Part shown: positions 1 to 8,375 of the stretch, piece by piece
How positions within the stretch are numbered: the stretch's first letter is position 1
Layout of the letters: the number at the start of each line of letters is the position of its first letter
From: Bradyrhizobium aeschynomenes
Lineage (GTDB): Bacteria; Pseudomonadota; Alphaproteobacteria; Rhizobiales; Xanthobacteraceae
Reading direction: 5' to 3'
NCBI RefSeq assembly: GCF_013178945.1
Contig: NZ_JABFDM010000017.1
Location: 1 to 64,000, forward strand
DNA length: 64,000 nt
Notes under the pieces: model-generated
The model's input: the letters and a program-made list of their open reading frames with translations, nothing else
Told to the model about the DNA's origin: nothing
The model's database searches: none
Position numbers and translations under genes: made by a program

Positions 1-170
1 AAATCACCTAAGGGGAGTGAATCACCGTTCGTCAGCTAACGGAATCCATTTATGAGTACAGATCCTAATCCACCGGCGTAGCGCGTTCGAAATTGCCGGA
101 CCGCGCCGTTTCCGCGAGATCGTGCTCAGCAACCGGAGACAAGGCGCGTGTCGCGCCGCAGGAGACGAGG
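1..170. other. upstream region of the ferredoxin-NADP reductase gene
   Basis: No gene is recognised here. An inverted repeat, CCGTT (25-29) and AACGG (38-42) with an 8-base spacer, sits about 130 bases before the reductase start and could be an operator, but nothing ties it to a known regulator. The true upstream gene lies outside the window. Confidence 0.3.
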
Positions 171-944
171 ATGAGCGCCTTTCAGAGCGAGACGGTGTTG
201 TCGGTCCGGCATTGGACCGAGTCGCTGTTCAGCTTCACCGCCACGCGGGATCCCGGCTTCCGCTTCCAGAACGGGCAGTTCGCGATGATCGGGCTCGAGG
301 TCGACGGCCGGCCGCTGATGCGCGCCTACAGCATGGCGAGCGCCAATCATGAGGAAGCGTTGGAGTTCTTCAGCATCAAGGTGGCGGATGGACCGCTGAC
401 ATCGCGGCTGCAGAAGATCAAGGAAGGTGACCGTATCCTGGTCGGGCGCAAGGCGACGGGAACTCTGATCGCGGGCAACCTCATTCCCGGCAGGCGGCTG
501 CTGCTGCTGTCGACCGGGACGGGGCTGGCGCCGTTCGCCAGCCTGATCAAGGATCCCGACATCTACGACACCTATGAGACCATCGTGCTCGCTCATGGCT
601 GCCGCCAGGTCTCGGAGCTCGCCTATGGCGAGCAGCTCGTCGAGGGCCTGCGCGGCCATGAATTCTTCGGCCCGCTGGTCCGGGACCGGCTGCTTTATTA
701 TCCGACCGTCACGCGTGAGCCGTTCCGCAACCGCGGCCGCATCACCGACCTGATCGCATCGGGGCAGATGTTCGCCGACATCGACGGGCCCGATCTCGAT
801 CTCGGGACCGATCGCGTCATGCTGTGCGGCAGCCCGGCGATGCTGGCCGAACTTCAGGCGATGCTGGAGGAGCGCGGCTTCACCGAGGGCAACCACAGCA
901 CGCCCGGTCATTTTGTAATCGAGAAGGCGTTCGTCGAGCGCTGA
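171..944 (+). CDS. fpr: ferredoxin--NADP reductase
   Basis: The 257-residue protein has the layout of bacterial ferredoxin/flavodoxin-NADP reductases, which pass electrons between NADPH and ferredoxin in the cytoplasm through FAD. The FAD motif RAYS lies at residues 51-54, the NADP-binding STGTGLAPF at 114-122 and the CGSP motif near residue 223. The length is that of the FPR family. The ATG at 171 is chosen because GGAGACGAGG lies directly before it; an in-frame ATG at 93 would add 26 unrelated residues. It precedes an AprA-like flavoprotein and a two-cluster ferredoxin on the same strand and could be their link to NADPH, although bradyrhizobia also carry fpr as a housekeeping gene, so that role is inference. 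Confidence 0.9.
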   Translation: MSAFQSETVLSVRHWTESLFSFTATRDPGFRFQNGQFAMIGLEVDGRPLMRAYSMASANHEEALEFFSIKVADGPLTSRLQKIKEGDRILVGRKATGTLIAGNLIPGRRLLLLSTGTGLAPFASLIKDPDIYDTYETIVLAHGCRQVSELAYGEQLVEGLRGHEFFGPLVRDRLLYYPTVTREPFRNRGRITDLIASGQMFADIDGPDLDLGTDRVMLCGSPAMLAELQAMLEERGFTEGNHSTPGHFVIEKAFVER

Positions 945-1056
945 CCGGCTGGCGTGAAGAAACGCGCTCAGGCGACAACTAATTGCTATCGCCGGGTGCC
1001 CCCGCTGAACAAGTCTGATCCGGACCGGTGTGACCCCGGCCAAGCAGGAGCTTAGA

Positions 1057-2799
1057 ATGGCAATGGATGAGATCGTCGACGGCCTCTCGGAGGTGTCCTG
1101 CGACGTGCTGGTGATCGGCGGCGGCACGGCCGGCCCGATGGCTGCCCTGAAAGCCAAGATGAAGAATCCCAAGGCGAACGTCGTTCTGCTGGAGAAGGCG
1201 AACGTCAAGCGGTCCGGCGCGATCTCGATGGGCATGGACGGCCTGAACAACGCCGTCATCCCCGGCTATGCGACCCCGGAGCAGTACACCAAGGAAATCA
1301 CGATCGCCAATGACGGCATCGTCGACCAGAAGGCCGTCTATAAATACGCCCAGAGCTGCTACGGCATCATCGAGGAGCTGGACAGCTTCGGCATCCGCTT
1401 CCTCAAGAACGAGAACGGCGACTATGCCGTCAAGAAGGTGCACCACATCGGCACCTATGTGCTGCCGATGCCGAACGGCGAGACCGTCAAGAAGGCGCTG
1501 TACCGTCAGTTGCGCCGGGCGCGCATCCTGATCTCCAACCGCTACATGGCGACGCGGCTCTTGAAGTCGAGCGATGGCCGCATCGCCGGCGCGGTCAGCG
1601 TCAACACCCGCACCGCCGAGATGCTGGTGATCAAGGCCAAGGCGGTGATCCTGTGCATGGGCGCGGCGGGACGGCTCGGGCTGCCGACCTCGGGCTACAT
1701 GTTCGGCACCTATGAGAACGCCGCCAATTCGGGTGACGGCTACGCGATGGCCTATCACGCAGGCGCGGCGCTTGCCAATCTCGAATGCTTCCAGATCAAT
1801 CCGCTGATCAAGGATTACAACGGCCCGGCCTGCGCCTATGTCGCCGGTCCGTTCGGCGCCTATACCGCCAACAACGAGGATCGCCGCTTCATCGAATGCG
1901 ACTATTGGTCGGGCCAGATGATGCTGGAGTTCTACAACGAGCTGCTGTCGGGCAAGGGGCCGGTGTTCCTGCAGCTCAAGCACCTGCACGACAAGACCAT
2001 CGAGGAGATCGAGCACACCCTGCACAAGGTCGAGCGTCCCACGCGCGGACTGTTCCAGGAGGGAAGGGGCGTCGACTACCGCAAGGAATCGATCGAGATG
2101 CACATCTCCGAGATCGGCTTCTGCTCCGGCCACAGCGCGTCGGGCGTGTTCGTCGACGACAACGCCCGCACGACCGTACCCGGGCTCTATGCGGCCGGCG
2201 ACATGGCCAGCGTTCCGCACAACTACATGCTGGGCGCATTCACCAACGGGTCGTTCGCCGGGCTGGACGCGATGGAGTTCGCCGACAATCATGATTTCGG
2301 CGCGATCGATGCCGGCGAGATCGCGCTGGAGCGCGAGCGCGTGATGGCGCCGACGAAGCGCGAGGACGGCATTCCGCCGAACCAGATCGAGTACAAGACA
2401 CGGAGGCTGGTCAACGACTATCTGCAGCCGCCGAAGGTGACGCGGAAGTACGAGCTCGGCATGCGCCGGCTGGCCGAGGTCCGCGAGGACATGCAGGAGC
2501 GCATGATCGCGCGCAACGCGCACGAGTTGCTGCGCGCGCTGGAGGTCCAGTCGATCATGGATTGCGCGGACATGGCCGCCCATGCCTCGCTGTTCCGCGA
2601 GGAGAGCCGCTGGGGGCTCTATCATTGGCGCACCGATTTTCCGGAGAAGGACAACGAGAACTGGTTCTGTCACACGCTGCTCAGCAAGCAGGATGGCCGC
2701 ATGACCAGCGAAAAGCGGGCGGTGCAGCCCTATGTCGTGCCGATCGCGGACGACGAGAAGGACCTCTACGACAAGCAGCGCATCCGCGCCAGCGCCTGA
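1057..2799 (+). CDS. AprA-like FAD-dependent oxidoreductase (fumarate reductase/succinate dehydrogenase flavoprotein superfamily)
   Basis: The 580-residue protein starts with a Rossmann FAD motif, GGGTAG at residues 21-26, followed by a KRSGAISMGMDGLN segment that resembles the ERSGAVAQGLSAIN segment of APS reductase subunit A more than the SdhA/FrdA equivalent. A second FAD-contact segment, GLYAAGDMASVPHNYM, lies near residues 375-390. The start at 1057 has AGGAG five bases upstream; a GTG at 1030 is less likely. The two-cluster ferredoxin gene follows after 21 bases, as aprA and aprB pair in sulfur bacteria (there in the order B-A). No sulfate adenylyltransferase, Dsr or Qmo gene is nearby, so APS reduction is doubtful. 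The flavoprotein-ferredoxin pairing is well supported; the substrate is unknown. Confidence 0.85.
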   Translation: MAMDEIVDGLSEVSCDVLVIGGGTAGPMAALKAKMKNPKANVVLLEKANVKRSGAISMGMDGLNNAVIPGYATPEQYTKEITIANDGIVDQKAVYKYAQSCYGIIEELDSFGIRFLKNENGDYAVKKVHHIGTYVLPMPNGETVKKALYRQLRRARILISNRYMATRLLKSSDGRIAGAVSVNTRTAEMLVIKAKAVILCMGAAGRLGLPTSGYMFGTYENAANSGDGYAMAYHAGAALANLECFQINPLIKDYNGPACAYVAGPFGAYTANNEDRRFIECDYWSGQMMLEFYNELLSGKGPVFLQLKHLHDKTIEEIEHTLHKVERPTRGLFQEGRGVDYRKESIEMHISEIGFCSGHSASGVFVDDNARTTVPGLYAAGDMASVPHNYMLGAFTNGSFAGLDAMEFADNHDFGAIDAGEIALERERVMAPTKREDGIPPNQIEYKTRRLVNDYLQPPKVTRKYELGMRRLAEVREDMQERMIARNAHELLRALEVQSIMDCADMAAHASLFREESRWGLYHWRTDFPEKDNENWFCHTLLSKQDGRMTSEKRAVQPYVVPIADDEKDLYDKQRIRASA

Positions 2800-2820
2800 C
2801 GATCAGACGGAGAACGAGAC

Positions 2821-3054
2821 ATGCCTCTTGCCACCTATCAGACGTCGGTTCCGGTCGTCGTCGACGACGCCAAATGCATCGCCGACAAGGGCTGCACGGT
2901 GTGCGTCGACGTCTGCCCGCTCGACGTGCTCAGGATCAGCGACATGACCGGCAAGGCCTTCATGGCCTATGACGAGTGCTGGTACTGCATGCCCTGCGAG
3001 GCGGATTGCCCGACCGGCGCCGTCACCGTCAACATTCCCTATCTGCTGAGGTGA
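2821..3054 (+). CDS. AprB-like 2x[4Fe-4S] ferredoxin
   Basis: This 77-residue protein has eight cysteines. One set is C53-x2-C56-x2-C59-x3-C63-P, a regular [4Fe-4S] ligand pattern. The other is C19-x5-C25-x2-C28-x3-C32-P, with the widened first gap also seen in the electron subunit of APS reductase. It lacks the C-terminal tail of true AprB. Its position right after the AprA-like gene and two bases before the HEAT-repeat gene points to one transcript and probably one complex. It would carry electrons between the flavoprotein and a partner such as the NADP reductase at 171-944. Electron-carrier function is certain from the motifs; the partner is inferred. Confidence 0.9.
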   Translation: MPLATYQTSVPVVVDDAKCIADKGCTVCVDVCPLDVLRISDMTGKAFMAYDECWYCMPCEADCPTGAVTVNIPYLLR

Positions 3055-3056
3055 TC

Positions 3057-4034
3057 ATGTCGAGCCCGTTCGAATCCTATGACGATCTCGACGACGCCGA
3101 CGAGCGGCTCGGCGCCGCCGATCCGGCGGAGCGGCGGGTTGCGATCATCGCGTTGGGACATTCCGGCGATCCGGCCGCCGTGGCGCATCTGGCGAAGATG
3201 GTGGCCGATCCCGATGCCGGCGTGCGCCAGCAGGTCGCGATGGCGCTCGGCGAGTTCGATGGACCCGAGGCGGCGGAGGCGCTGGTTCAACTGCTCGTCG
3301 ATCCCGAGCGGATCGTCGCCGCGGCGGCTGCCGACAGCCTGGCCGAGTTCAAGGATCCCGCCTCGGCCGATGCCATCCTGCCGCTCGTGAAGCATGCCCA
3401 TGCCTTCGTTCGCACCGGCGCGCTGCGCGCGCTGAAGGAACTGCGGCGCAGGGACACGCTCAAGCCGGCGCTGGAGGCATTGCAGGATCCGGATGCCGCG
3501 GTCCGCGTGCAGGCGATCGGCGTCATCGGCTTTCTCAAGCTGGAAGAGTCGATTCCGGCGCTGACGGCGCTGATCGGCGATCCCGATGCGCATGTCCGGC
3601 GCGCTGCGGTCAGTGCGCTCGCGTTCTCGCACATGAAGATCGCGGCCGAGACCATCACCAGGGCGCTCGCGGATTCCGACTGGATGGTGCGCGAGATGGC
3701 AGCCGAGACGCTCGGCCTCAACGCCAATGGCGCGGTCGCGGCCGATCCGTTGATGGCATGCCTGGCGGATGAATTCTGGCAAGTGCGCCTGAAGGCGATC
3801 CGCAGCCTCGGGCGCATGAAGATCGTGCAGGCCGTGCGTCCGATCGGTCATTGCATTACCCACGAGCAGGCCAATCTGCGCAAGGAGGCAGCGGCCGCGC
3901 TCGGCGAGATCGCCGCGCCCGACGGCGAGCCGTTCCTTGCGCTGGTCGCCAACGATCTCGATCCCGACGTGCGCAAGAACGCGCGATGGGCACTGCACCA
4001 GATCGCCGCGAGCAAGGCTCGGGCGGGGTCCTAG
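3057..4034 (+). CDS. HEAT-repeat protein
   Basis: The 325-residue protein is built almost wholly from about nine to ten HEAT/PBS-lyase-like repeats of about 31 residues, with recurring patterns such as DPDAxVRxxAVxALG and an aliphatic helix pair in each unit. Such alpha-solenoids bind partner proteins or cofactors. There are no catalytic motifs, no signal peptide and no membrane segment, so it is probably cytoplasmic. The ATG at 3057 is two bases after the ferredoxin stop codon, with GAGGTGATC as ribosome site, so it is translationally coupled. The context suggests a scaffold or assembly factor for the flavoprotein-ferredoxin pair. HEAT identification is firm; the role is inference. Confidence 0.85.
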   Translation: MSSPFESYDDLDDADERLGAADPAERRVAIIALGHSGDPAAVAHLAKMVADPDAGVRQQVAMALGEFDGPEAAEALVQLLVDPERIVAAAAADSLAEFKDPASADAILPLVKHAHAFVRTGALRALKELRRRDTLKPALEALQDPDAAVRVQAIGVIGFLKLEESIPALTALIGDPDAHVRRAAVSALAFSHMKIAAETITRALADSDWMVREMAAETLGLNANGAVAADPLMACLADEFWQVRLKAIRSLGRMKIVQAVRPIGHCITHEQANLRKEAAAALGEIAAPDGEPFLALVANDLDPDVRKNARWALHQIAASKARAGS

Positions 4035-4071
4035 CCTTTCCGCGGTCCCATCCTGCGTAGGCAGGCAAGGG

Positions 4072-4093
4072 CCGCCACGGAGTTCCGTGGCGG
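4072..4093. terminator. hairpin between convergent genes
   Basis: CCGCCACGG (4072-4080) and CCGTGGCGG (4085-4093) form a perfect 9-bp stem with an AGTT loop between the HEAT-repeat gene and the convergent SDR gene. There is no T-run after either arm, so it could be a factor-dependent terminator or an RNA 3' end stabiliser. Confidence 0.45.
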
Positions 4094-4244
4094 TTGGCCT
4101 CGAGCAACGCCTGGCTCATTCGTTGGCCGGGCTTAAGAAATCCGAGAAGCCTCACGATTTGTCGTAGTCGACATCGACATTGCCCGCGGATGTCGAATCC
4201 GACGGGACGCCATCGTAGGTTGGGGTAGGCGTGCCTCGGTCCTA

Positions 4245-5069
4245 TCAGGCCGGCCAGCACTGAGTGCCGCCATCGATGCGCAGCACTTGACCCGAAACGA
4301 ATGCTCCCATCGGACCGGCGAAGAATTCGACGACGCGCGCGACCTCGTCGACAGTGGCGATGCGGTCGAGCGTGCCGTTCTCGACCAGACGGTTCGCGTC
4401 GACGGCGCGGGTGCCGAGGAAGCGGCCGGTGCGGGTATCGCCGGGCGCGATGCAGTTGACCGTGATGTCGTAGGGGCGGAGCTGATCGGCGAGGCAGCGC
4501 GTGTAGTGCGTCACGCCCGCCTTCGCCACCGCATAGATCGCGCTGTTGGTGCGGCCCTTGAACGCGGCGACCGAGCCCAGCGTGACGATGCGGCCGCGCC
4601 GGCGCTCCATCATGCCGCGCGCGACGGCCTGGCAGGTCAGGATCGTCGAGAGCAGGTTGCGGTCCAGCACCGCGCGCACGTCGGCCTCCTTGATGTTGAC
4701 GGCGTCGTTCGGGTCGGGTTTGCCGCCGCTGGCCGCGATGTCGCCCCCGGCATTGTGGACGAGAATGTCGATCGGGCCGAGGGCCGCCTCGGTTTCCGCG
4801 ACCACTCTTGCAATGTCGTCGGCCTGGGTGAGGTCGCCCAGCGCGCGCGCGGTGCGGGCGCCGAAGCTGTGGCCAATCTCCGCGGCGACGGCGGTCAGCG
4901 TGGTGCCCTCGCCGTATTCCGCCGGGCCGTTCTCGCGCATGCCATGGATGGCGACGTCGGCGCCGAGTGCGGCCAGCTTCTCCGCAAAGGCGCGGCCCAG
5001 TCCACGTCCCGCGCCCGTCACCAGCGCAACCCGGCCAGCCAGAATCTTCGTCGCCTCATGCGATGCCAT
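4245..5069 (-). CDS. SDR-family NAD(P)-dependent oxidoreductase
   Basis: The protein of 274 residues is a classical short-chain dehydrogenase. It shows the cofactor motif TGAGRGLG near the N-terminus, NAG in the VHNAGGD segment, the catalytic serine in LGSVAAFKG and the YxxxK pair in IYAVAKAG, so the active site is complete. The start at 5069 is preferred because GGAGAAG lies just before it; an ATG at 5081 would add four residues and lacks a ribosome site. It lies ten to twenty bases after the RpiR regulator on the same strand and is likely cotranscribed with it. With the aldehyde dehydrogenase at 11538-12974 it could oxidise an alcohol made from the imported substrate, but the substrate cannot be read from sequence. 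Confidence 0.85.
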   Translation of the reverse strand: MASHEATKILAGRVALVTGAGRGLGRAFAEKLAALGADVAIHGMRENGPAEYGEGTTLTAVAAEIGHSFGARTARALGDLTQADDIARVVAETEAALGPIDILVHNAGGDIAASGGKPDPNDAVNIKEADVRAVLDRNLLSTILTCQAVARGMMERRRGRIVTLGSVAAFKGRTNSAIYAVAKAGVTHYTRCLADQLRPYDITVNCIAPGDTRTGRFLGTRAVDANRLVENGTLDRIATVDEVARVVEFFAGPMGAFVSGQVLRIDGGTQCWPA

Positions 5070-5090
5070 GATCTTCTCCATTCACGAATG

Positions 5091-5924
5091 TCAGTCGACC
5101 GCGAGATCGAGGCCGATCGCCAGGGCCTGTACCAGGCACATCGGCGCCACCAGCGTGCGCAGCGCCGGTTCGGGCATATCCTGGATCTCGAACACGACGC
5201 TCGCGCCTTCGGCGATGGGGCTCAGCAGGCTGTCGGTGATGGAAATGGTCGGCACGCCGCGCCCGACGAGCTCAGCAAACAGCCGGGCCGTATCGGTATA
5301 GTAGTTGCGGAAGCTGATCGCGACCAGTGCATCGTCGCGCGTCGCAGCGTGCGACTGCTCGTGAATGCTGCCGCCGGTGCCGTCGAGCAGGACCACGCGC
5401 CGTCCCAGCTTGCGCAGCACGTAGGCGAGGTGGGTTGCGACCGGAAACGAGCCGCCGAGGCCGACCAGGTAGATGTCGCGCGCTTTGGCGAGGATCGCGG
5501 TCGCGGCGTCGAGCTCGCGCGCGTGCACGGACTGGCTCAGCGCCGCCAGCGCCGATTGCGCTTCCGAGACGAAGCGCGACAGCACCGCGGCCGGCTGTCG
5601 GCCGAGCACTGATTTCTCCTCGCTCTTCATCCGCGCAAGCCGCGCCTTGTAGCTTGGCGCCACCCCGGCGACGAGGCGCGAGCGGAACACCTGCTGCATC
5701 TCGGTGAAGCCGCCAAAGCCCAGGGCGTGCGCAAAGCGCACGATGGCAGACGGCGGCACGCCCGAGCGCTGAGCCACCTCTGCGACGGTCCCGAGTGCGA
5801 CATCCGTCGGGTGGTCGAGCACGAACTCGGCGATCTGCTGGAGGCGGCCGGAGAGAGTTCTATGACGCTGCGCGATCGCGCCGCGCAACTCGTCATAGTT
5901 CGTGGGGCCGGATGCCTTGTTCAT
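5091..5924 (-). CDS. MurR/RpiR-family transcriptional regulator
   Basis: The 277-residue protein has an N-terminal HTH_6 domain (about residues 15-80, including VAEVAQRSGVPPSAIVRFA) and a C-terminal SIS phosphosugar-type domain (about 130-255, with LVGLGGSFPVA and ISFRNYYTDT). RpiR proteins sense phosphosugars or related metabolites and control neighbouring catabolic genes. The ATG at 5924 is chosen; a TTG codon directly before it is less likely. The gene is divergent from the ABC transporter operon starting at 6057 and upstream of the SDR gene, and the shared intergenic region holds a perfect inverted repeat. It is the likely local regulator of the whole locus. Confidence 0.9.
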   Translation of the reverse strand: MNKASGPTNYDELRGAIAQRHRTLSGRLQQIAEFVLDHPTDVALGTVAEVAQRSGVPPSAIVRFAHALGFGGFTEMQQVFRSRLVAGVAPSYKARLARMKSEEKSVLGRQPAAVLSRFVSEAQSALAALSQSVHARELDAATAILAKARDIYLVGLGGSFPVATHLAYVLRKLGRRVVLLDGTGGSIHEQSHAATRDDALVAISFRNYYTDTARLFAELVGRGVPTISITDSLLSPIAEGASVVFEIQDMPEPALRTLVAPMCLVQALAIGLDLAVD

Positions 5925-5970
5925 CAATCGAATCTCCAGGTCGGTCCGCTCTCTAACGACATTTTGTCGC

Positions 5971-5988
5971 GTGGATCAAATATTCCAC
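5971..5988. promoter_or_regulatory. candidate RpiR operator
   Basis: GTGGA (5971-5975) and TCCAC (5984-5988) form a perfect inverted repeat with an 8-base AT-rich centre, in the divergent region between the RpiR gene and the transporter operon. It lies directly before the -35 element proposed below, a place where a bound repressor would block transcription. A second palindrome, GAATATTC, is at 6008-6015. Confidence 0.45.
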
Positions 5989-6016
5989 TTTACACATAAA
6001 ATGAAACGAATATTCT
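5989..6016 (+). promoter_or_regulatory. candidate sigma-70 promoter of the ABC operon
   Basis: TTTACA at 5989-5994 and TATTCT at 6011-6016 are spaced by 16 bases, in the only AT-rich stretch between the two divergent genes. The -10 overlaps the palindrome GAATATTC. The binding-protein ATG is 41 bases downstream and is preceded by GGGAGGGAACG. Confidence 0.4.
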
Positions 6017-6056
6017 GACCGCCAACAACAAGACACTTCACGGTCGGGAGGGAACG

Positions 6057-7349
6057 ATGAAGAGGCGTCAGATTTCACGTCGAGGCGTTCTGAAGGGCAG
6101 CCTGATGACGGCCGTCATTGGCGGCACCGGCAGTTTCTTTGGCCCATGGCAGGCGAACCATGCCTGGGCGCAGGGCGCGAAGCCGATCAAGCTCGGCCTG
6201 ACCTGCGATGCCAGCGGCCAGTACGGCAATAGCGGGCAGGATGATTTCCGCGGCATCAAGATGGCCATCGACGAGTTCAACGCCAAAGGCGGCGTGCTCG
6301 GTCGTCCGGTCACCTTCATCACCGCCGATACCGAGACCACACCGGCGACGGGCAGCCGTGTTGCCGAGCGCTTCATCACCCGCGAGGACTGCACGATCCT
6401 GATTGGCGCGCTGCATTCCGGTGTTGCCAACGCCATCACCCAGGTCGCCAGCAAATACGGCGTGATCTACCTCAACACCAACTCCTCGGCGCCGAGCGAG
6501 GCCGGCGAGAACTGTTCGCGCGTCAAGTTCGTCTGGGACGGCAACGGCACCAACTTTTCCAAGGCGTCGGTCAAGAACGCGGTCGAGTCCATCGGCAAGA
6601 ACTGGATGCTGCTGACCAACGACTATGTCTGGGGCCATACGACGTCGGCCGCCACCAAGGCGCAGGTCGAGGGGGCCGGCGGAAAGATCATCGATAATCT
6701 GCTGGTGCCTCAGAATACGCGCGACTTCACGGCCTATCTCCTGAAGATCCAGCAGGCCAAGCCGGACGTCGTCGCGACGGCGATCGGCGGCGACGACATC
6801 AAGGCACTGCGCGAGCAGGTGGCGCAGCTCAAGCTCGACGGCAAGCCCGCCTGGATCAACAATCAGCAGGACTGGCCGGACGTCTGGGGCGCGCCGGACA
6901 GCCTGTTCGGCGTGTTCGGGACGACTTGGTATCACAAGCTTCCGCTGCCGGGTGTCACCGAGTTCGTCAAGAAGTGGCAGGCCGTCAACAAGGATGGTCC
7001 GATTCCGGTGCCCGGCAATGTGTCCTACAACGGCTACATGGCGACGCGCGAATTGCTGCGCGCCATCGAGCGCGCCGGTTCGACCAACAACGTCAAGATC
7101 ATCAAGGAGCTGGAGACCCTCAAGGTCTCCGCGACCGACCGCATGCAGCATTTCGACGCCTACATGGACCCGGCGACCCACCAGATGCAGCAGACGATCT
7201 ATCTGGCACGGCGCAATGCCAAGCCTGCCGACGCCACCGATCTGTACGAGATCATCAGCTGGACGGAGCCGAAATCGGCGGCCGACGATGCGGCGCCTGC
7301 CAAATGCAAGCTGACGCCCTATGAGCAGGTGCCGACGGTCGACTCCTGA
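6057..7349 (+). CDS. ABC transporter substrate-binding protein, branched-chain amino acid/amide type
   Basis: The 430-residue protein is a periplasmic type I binding protein (Peripla_BP_6). It begins with a Tat-like signal, SRRGVLKG at residues 7-14, a hydrophobic stretch and a probable cleavage site near AWA-Q (about residue 39). Tat export suggests folding before secretion. The mature part has the usual start of this family (KLGLTCDASGQYGNSGQDDFRG). It heads the divergent operon with permease and ATPase genes, which confirms a transport role. The HAAT family takes up amino acids, urea, amides and aromatic acids; nothing in the sequence fixes the ligand here. Confidence 0.92.
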   Translation: MKRRQISRRGVLKGSLMTAVIGGTGSFFGPWQANHAWAQGAKPIKLGLTCDASGQYGNSGQDDFRGIKMAIDEFNAKGGVLGRPVTFITADTETTPATGSRVAERFITREDCTILIGALHSGVANAITQVASKYGVIYLNTNSSAPSEAGENCSRVKFVWDGNGTNFSKASVKNAVESIGKNWMLLTNDYVWGHTTSAATKAQVEGAGGKIIDNLLVPQNTRDFTAYLLKIQQAKPDVVATAIGGDDIKALREQVAQLKLDGKPAWINNQQDWPDVWGAPDSLFGVFGTTWYHKLPLPGVTEFVKKWQAVNKDGPIPVPGNVSYNGYMATRELLRAIERAGSTNNVKIIKELETLKVSATDRMQHFDAYMDPATHQMQQTIYLARRNAKPADATDLYEIISWTEPKSAADDAAPAKCKLTPYEQVPTVDS

Positions 7350-7372
7350 CGGCGGTTCGTCAAGTCGCAGAA

Positions 7373-7395
7373 GGCGGCGCGCCGCTCGCGCCGCC
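7373..7395 (+). other. intercistronic hairpin after the binding-protein gene
   Basis: GGCGGCGCG (7373-7381) and CGCGCCGCC (7387-7395) form a perfect 9-bp GC stem with a 5-base loop, 24 bases after the binding-protein stop and before the permease gene. There is no T-tract. Such hairpins often stabilise the upstream mRNA so that the binding protein is made in excess over the membrane parts. Confidence 0.5.
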
Positions 7396-7451
7396 GGCCC
7401 GGGGCCAAGCGCACCGGGCGGGGACCATGCCAAGTTGCGAGACCACAACCC

Positions 7452-8372
7452 GTGTTCGACCTTCTTCCGCATCTCGTCAACGGGCTCACGCTGGGCCTGT
7501 TGTTCGCGCTGATCGCGCTCGGATTCATGCTCATCGTCGGGCTGATGGAGCAGATCAATCTGGCGCACGGCTCGCTGTTTGCCCTGGGAGCGTATGTCGC
7601 CATGCAGCTCACCGGGCCGCGTCCGCCGCTGCCGGCGGATGTCGCCAAAGTGTGGCTCGCGCTGCCGCTCGGCTGGCGCTACGCGGCGGCGCTGCTCGTC
7701 GCGCCGCTCGTCGTCAGCCTCGTTGGTATGGTCATCGAAGTCTGCATGCGGCGCACCTACGGCAAGGACCCGCTCTATGGCCTGCTGTTGACGTTCGGCG
7801 CGGCGATGGTGATCGAGGAGCTCATCCGCCTCGTCTGGGGCACGCGCGACTATGTCCTGCAGGTGCCGTCCGCCGTCAACGGCGGCTTCCTGTTCGGCGA
7901 CCTGATCTGGTCGAGCTATCGGTTCTACGCGGCCGGCATTGCGGCGGGGATCATCGGTCTGGTCTGGCTGCTGATCGAGAAGACCTCGTTCGGTGCAACC
8001 GTGAAGGCCGGCGCCCATGACAGCGAGATCGTACGCGCGCTCGGCATCAATCTGGCGCGGCTCAGGTTGCTGGTCTTCGTGTTCGGAACCATGCTCGCTG
8101 CGGTGGCGGGCATCATCGTCGCGCCGATCTGGGGCATCCGCCCGCATATGGGCGTTGATGCCGTCATCCCGGCGTTCCTCGTGATCGTGCTCGGCGGCGT
8201 CGGAAGCTTCTGGGGCGCCGTCGTGGCCGGCCTGCTGGTCGGGCTGTGCGTCGGCCTTGCCGGGGCCTACGCGTCCGAATGGTCGCTGCTGTCAATGTAC
8301 ATTCTGCTCGTTGCCGTCGTGACGTTCCGTGCGCGCGGCCTCTGGGGCAAGAAAAGCGTGCTCGAGGTGTAG
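7452..8372 (+). CDS. ABC transporter permease, LivH type
   Basis: The 306-residue protein is a branched-chain-type inner-membrane permease with about eight hydrophobic segments, starting with the LivH-like HLVNGLTLGLLFALIALGF and carrying the cytoplasmic RALGIN-containing coupling region near residues 195-215. The GTG at 7452 is the only start that keeps the first membrane segment; its ribosome site is weak, so translation may depend on the upstream gene. It forms the channel with the LivM-type permease three bases downstream. Confidence 0.92.
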   Translation: MFDLLPHLVNGLTLGLLFALIALGFMLIVGLMEQINLAHGSLFALGAYVAMQLTGPRPPLPADVAKVWLALPLGWRYAAALLVAPLVVSLVGMVIEVCMRRTYGKDPLYGLLLTFGAAMVIEELIRLVWGTRDYVLQVPSAVNGGFLFGDLIWSSYRFYAAGIAAGIIGLVWLLIEKTSFGATVKAGAHDSEIVRALGINLARLRLLVFVFGTMLAAVAGIIVAPIWGIRPHMGVDAVIPAFLVIVLGGVGSFWGAVVAGLLVGLCVGLAGAYASEWSLLSMYILLVAVVTFRARGLWGKKSVLEV

Positions 8373-8375
8373 GAC

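Noticed and set aside
979..2673. Long open frame opposite the AprA-like gene
   Set aside because: It is an antisense reading in high-GC DNA with His/Arg/Asp-rich low-complexity composition and no family similarity; the plus strand has a complete recognisable protein.
1057..3054. True dissimilatory APS reductase
   Set aside because: Subunit order is reversed, the ferredoxin lacks the AprB tail and no partner sulfur genes are present, so only an AprAB-like label is used.
6075..8147. 690-codon antisense frame across the binding-protein and LivH-type genes
   Set aside because: It spans two real genes, has skewed composition and no motif.
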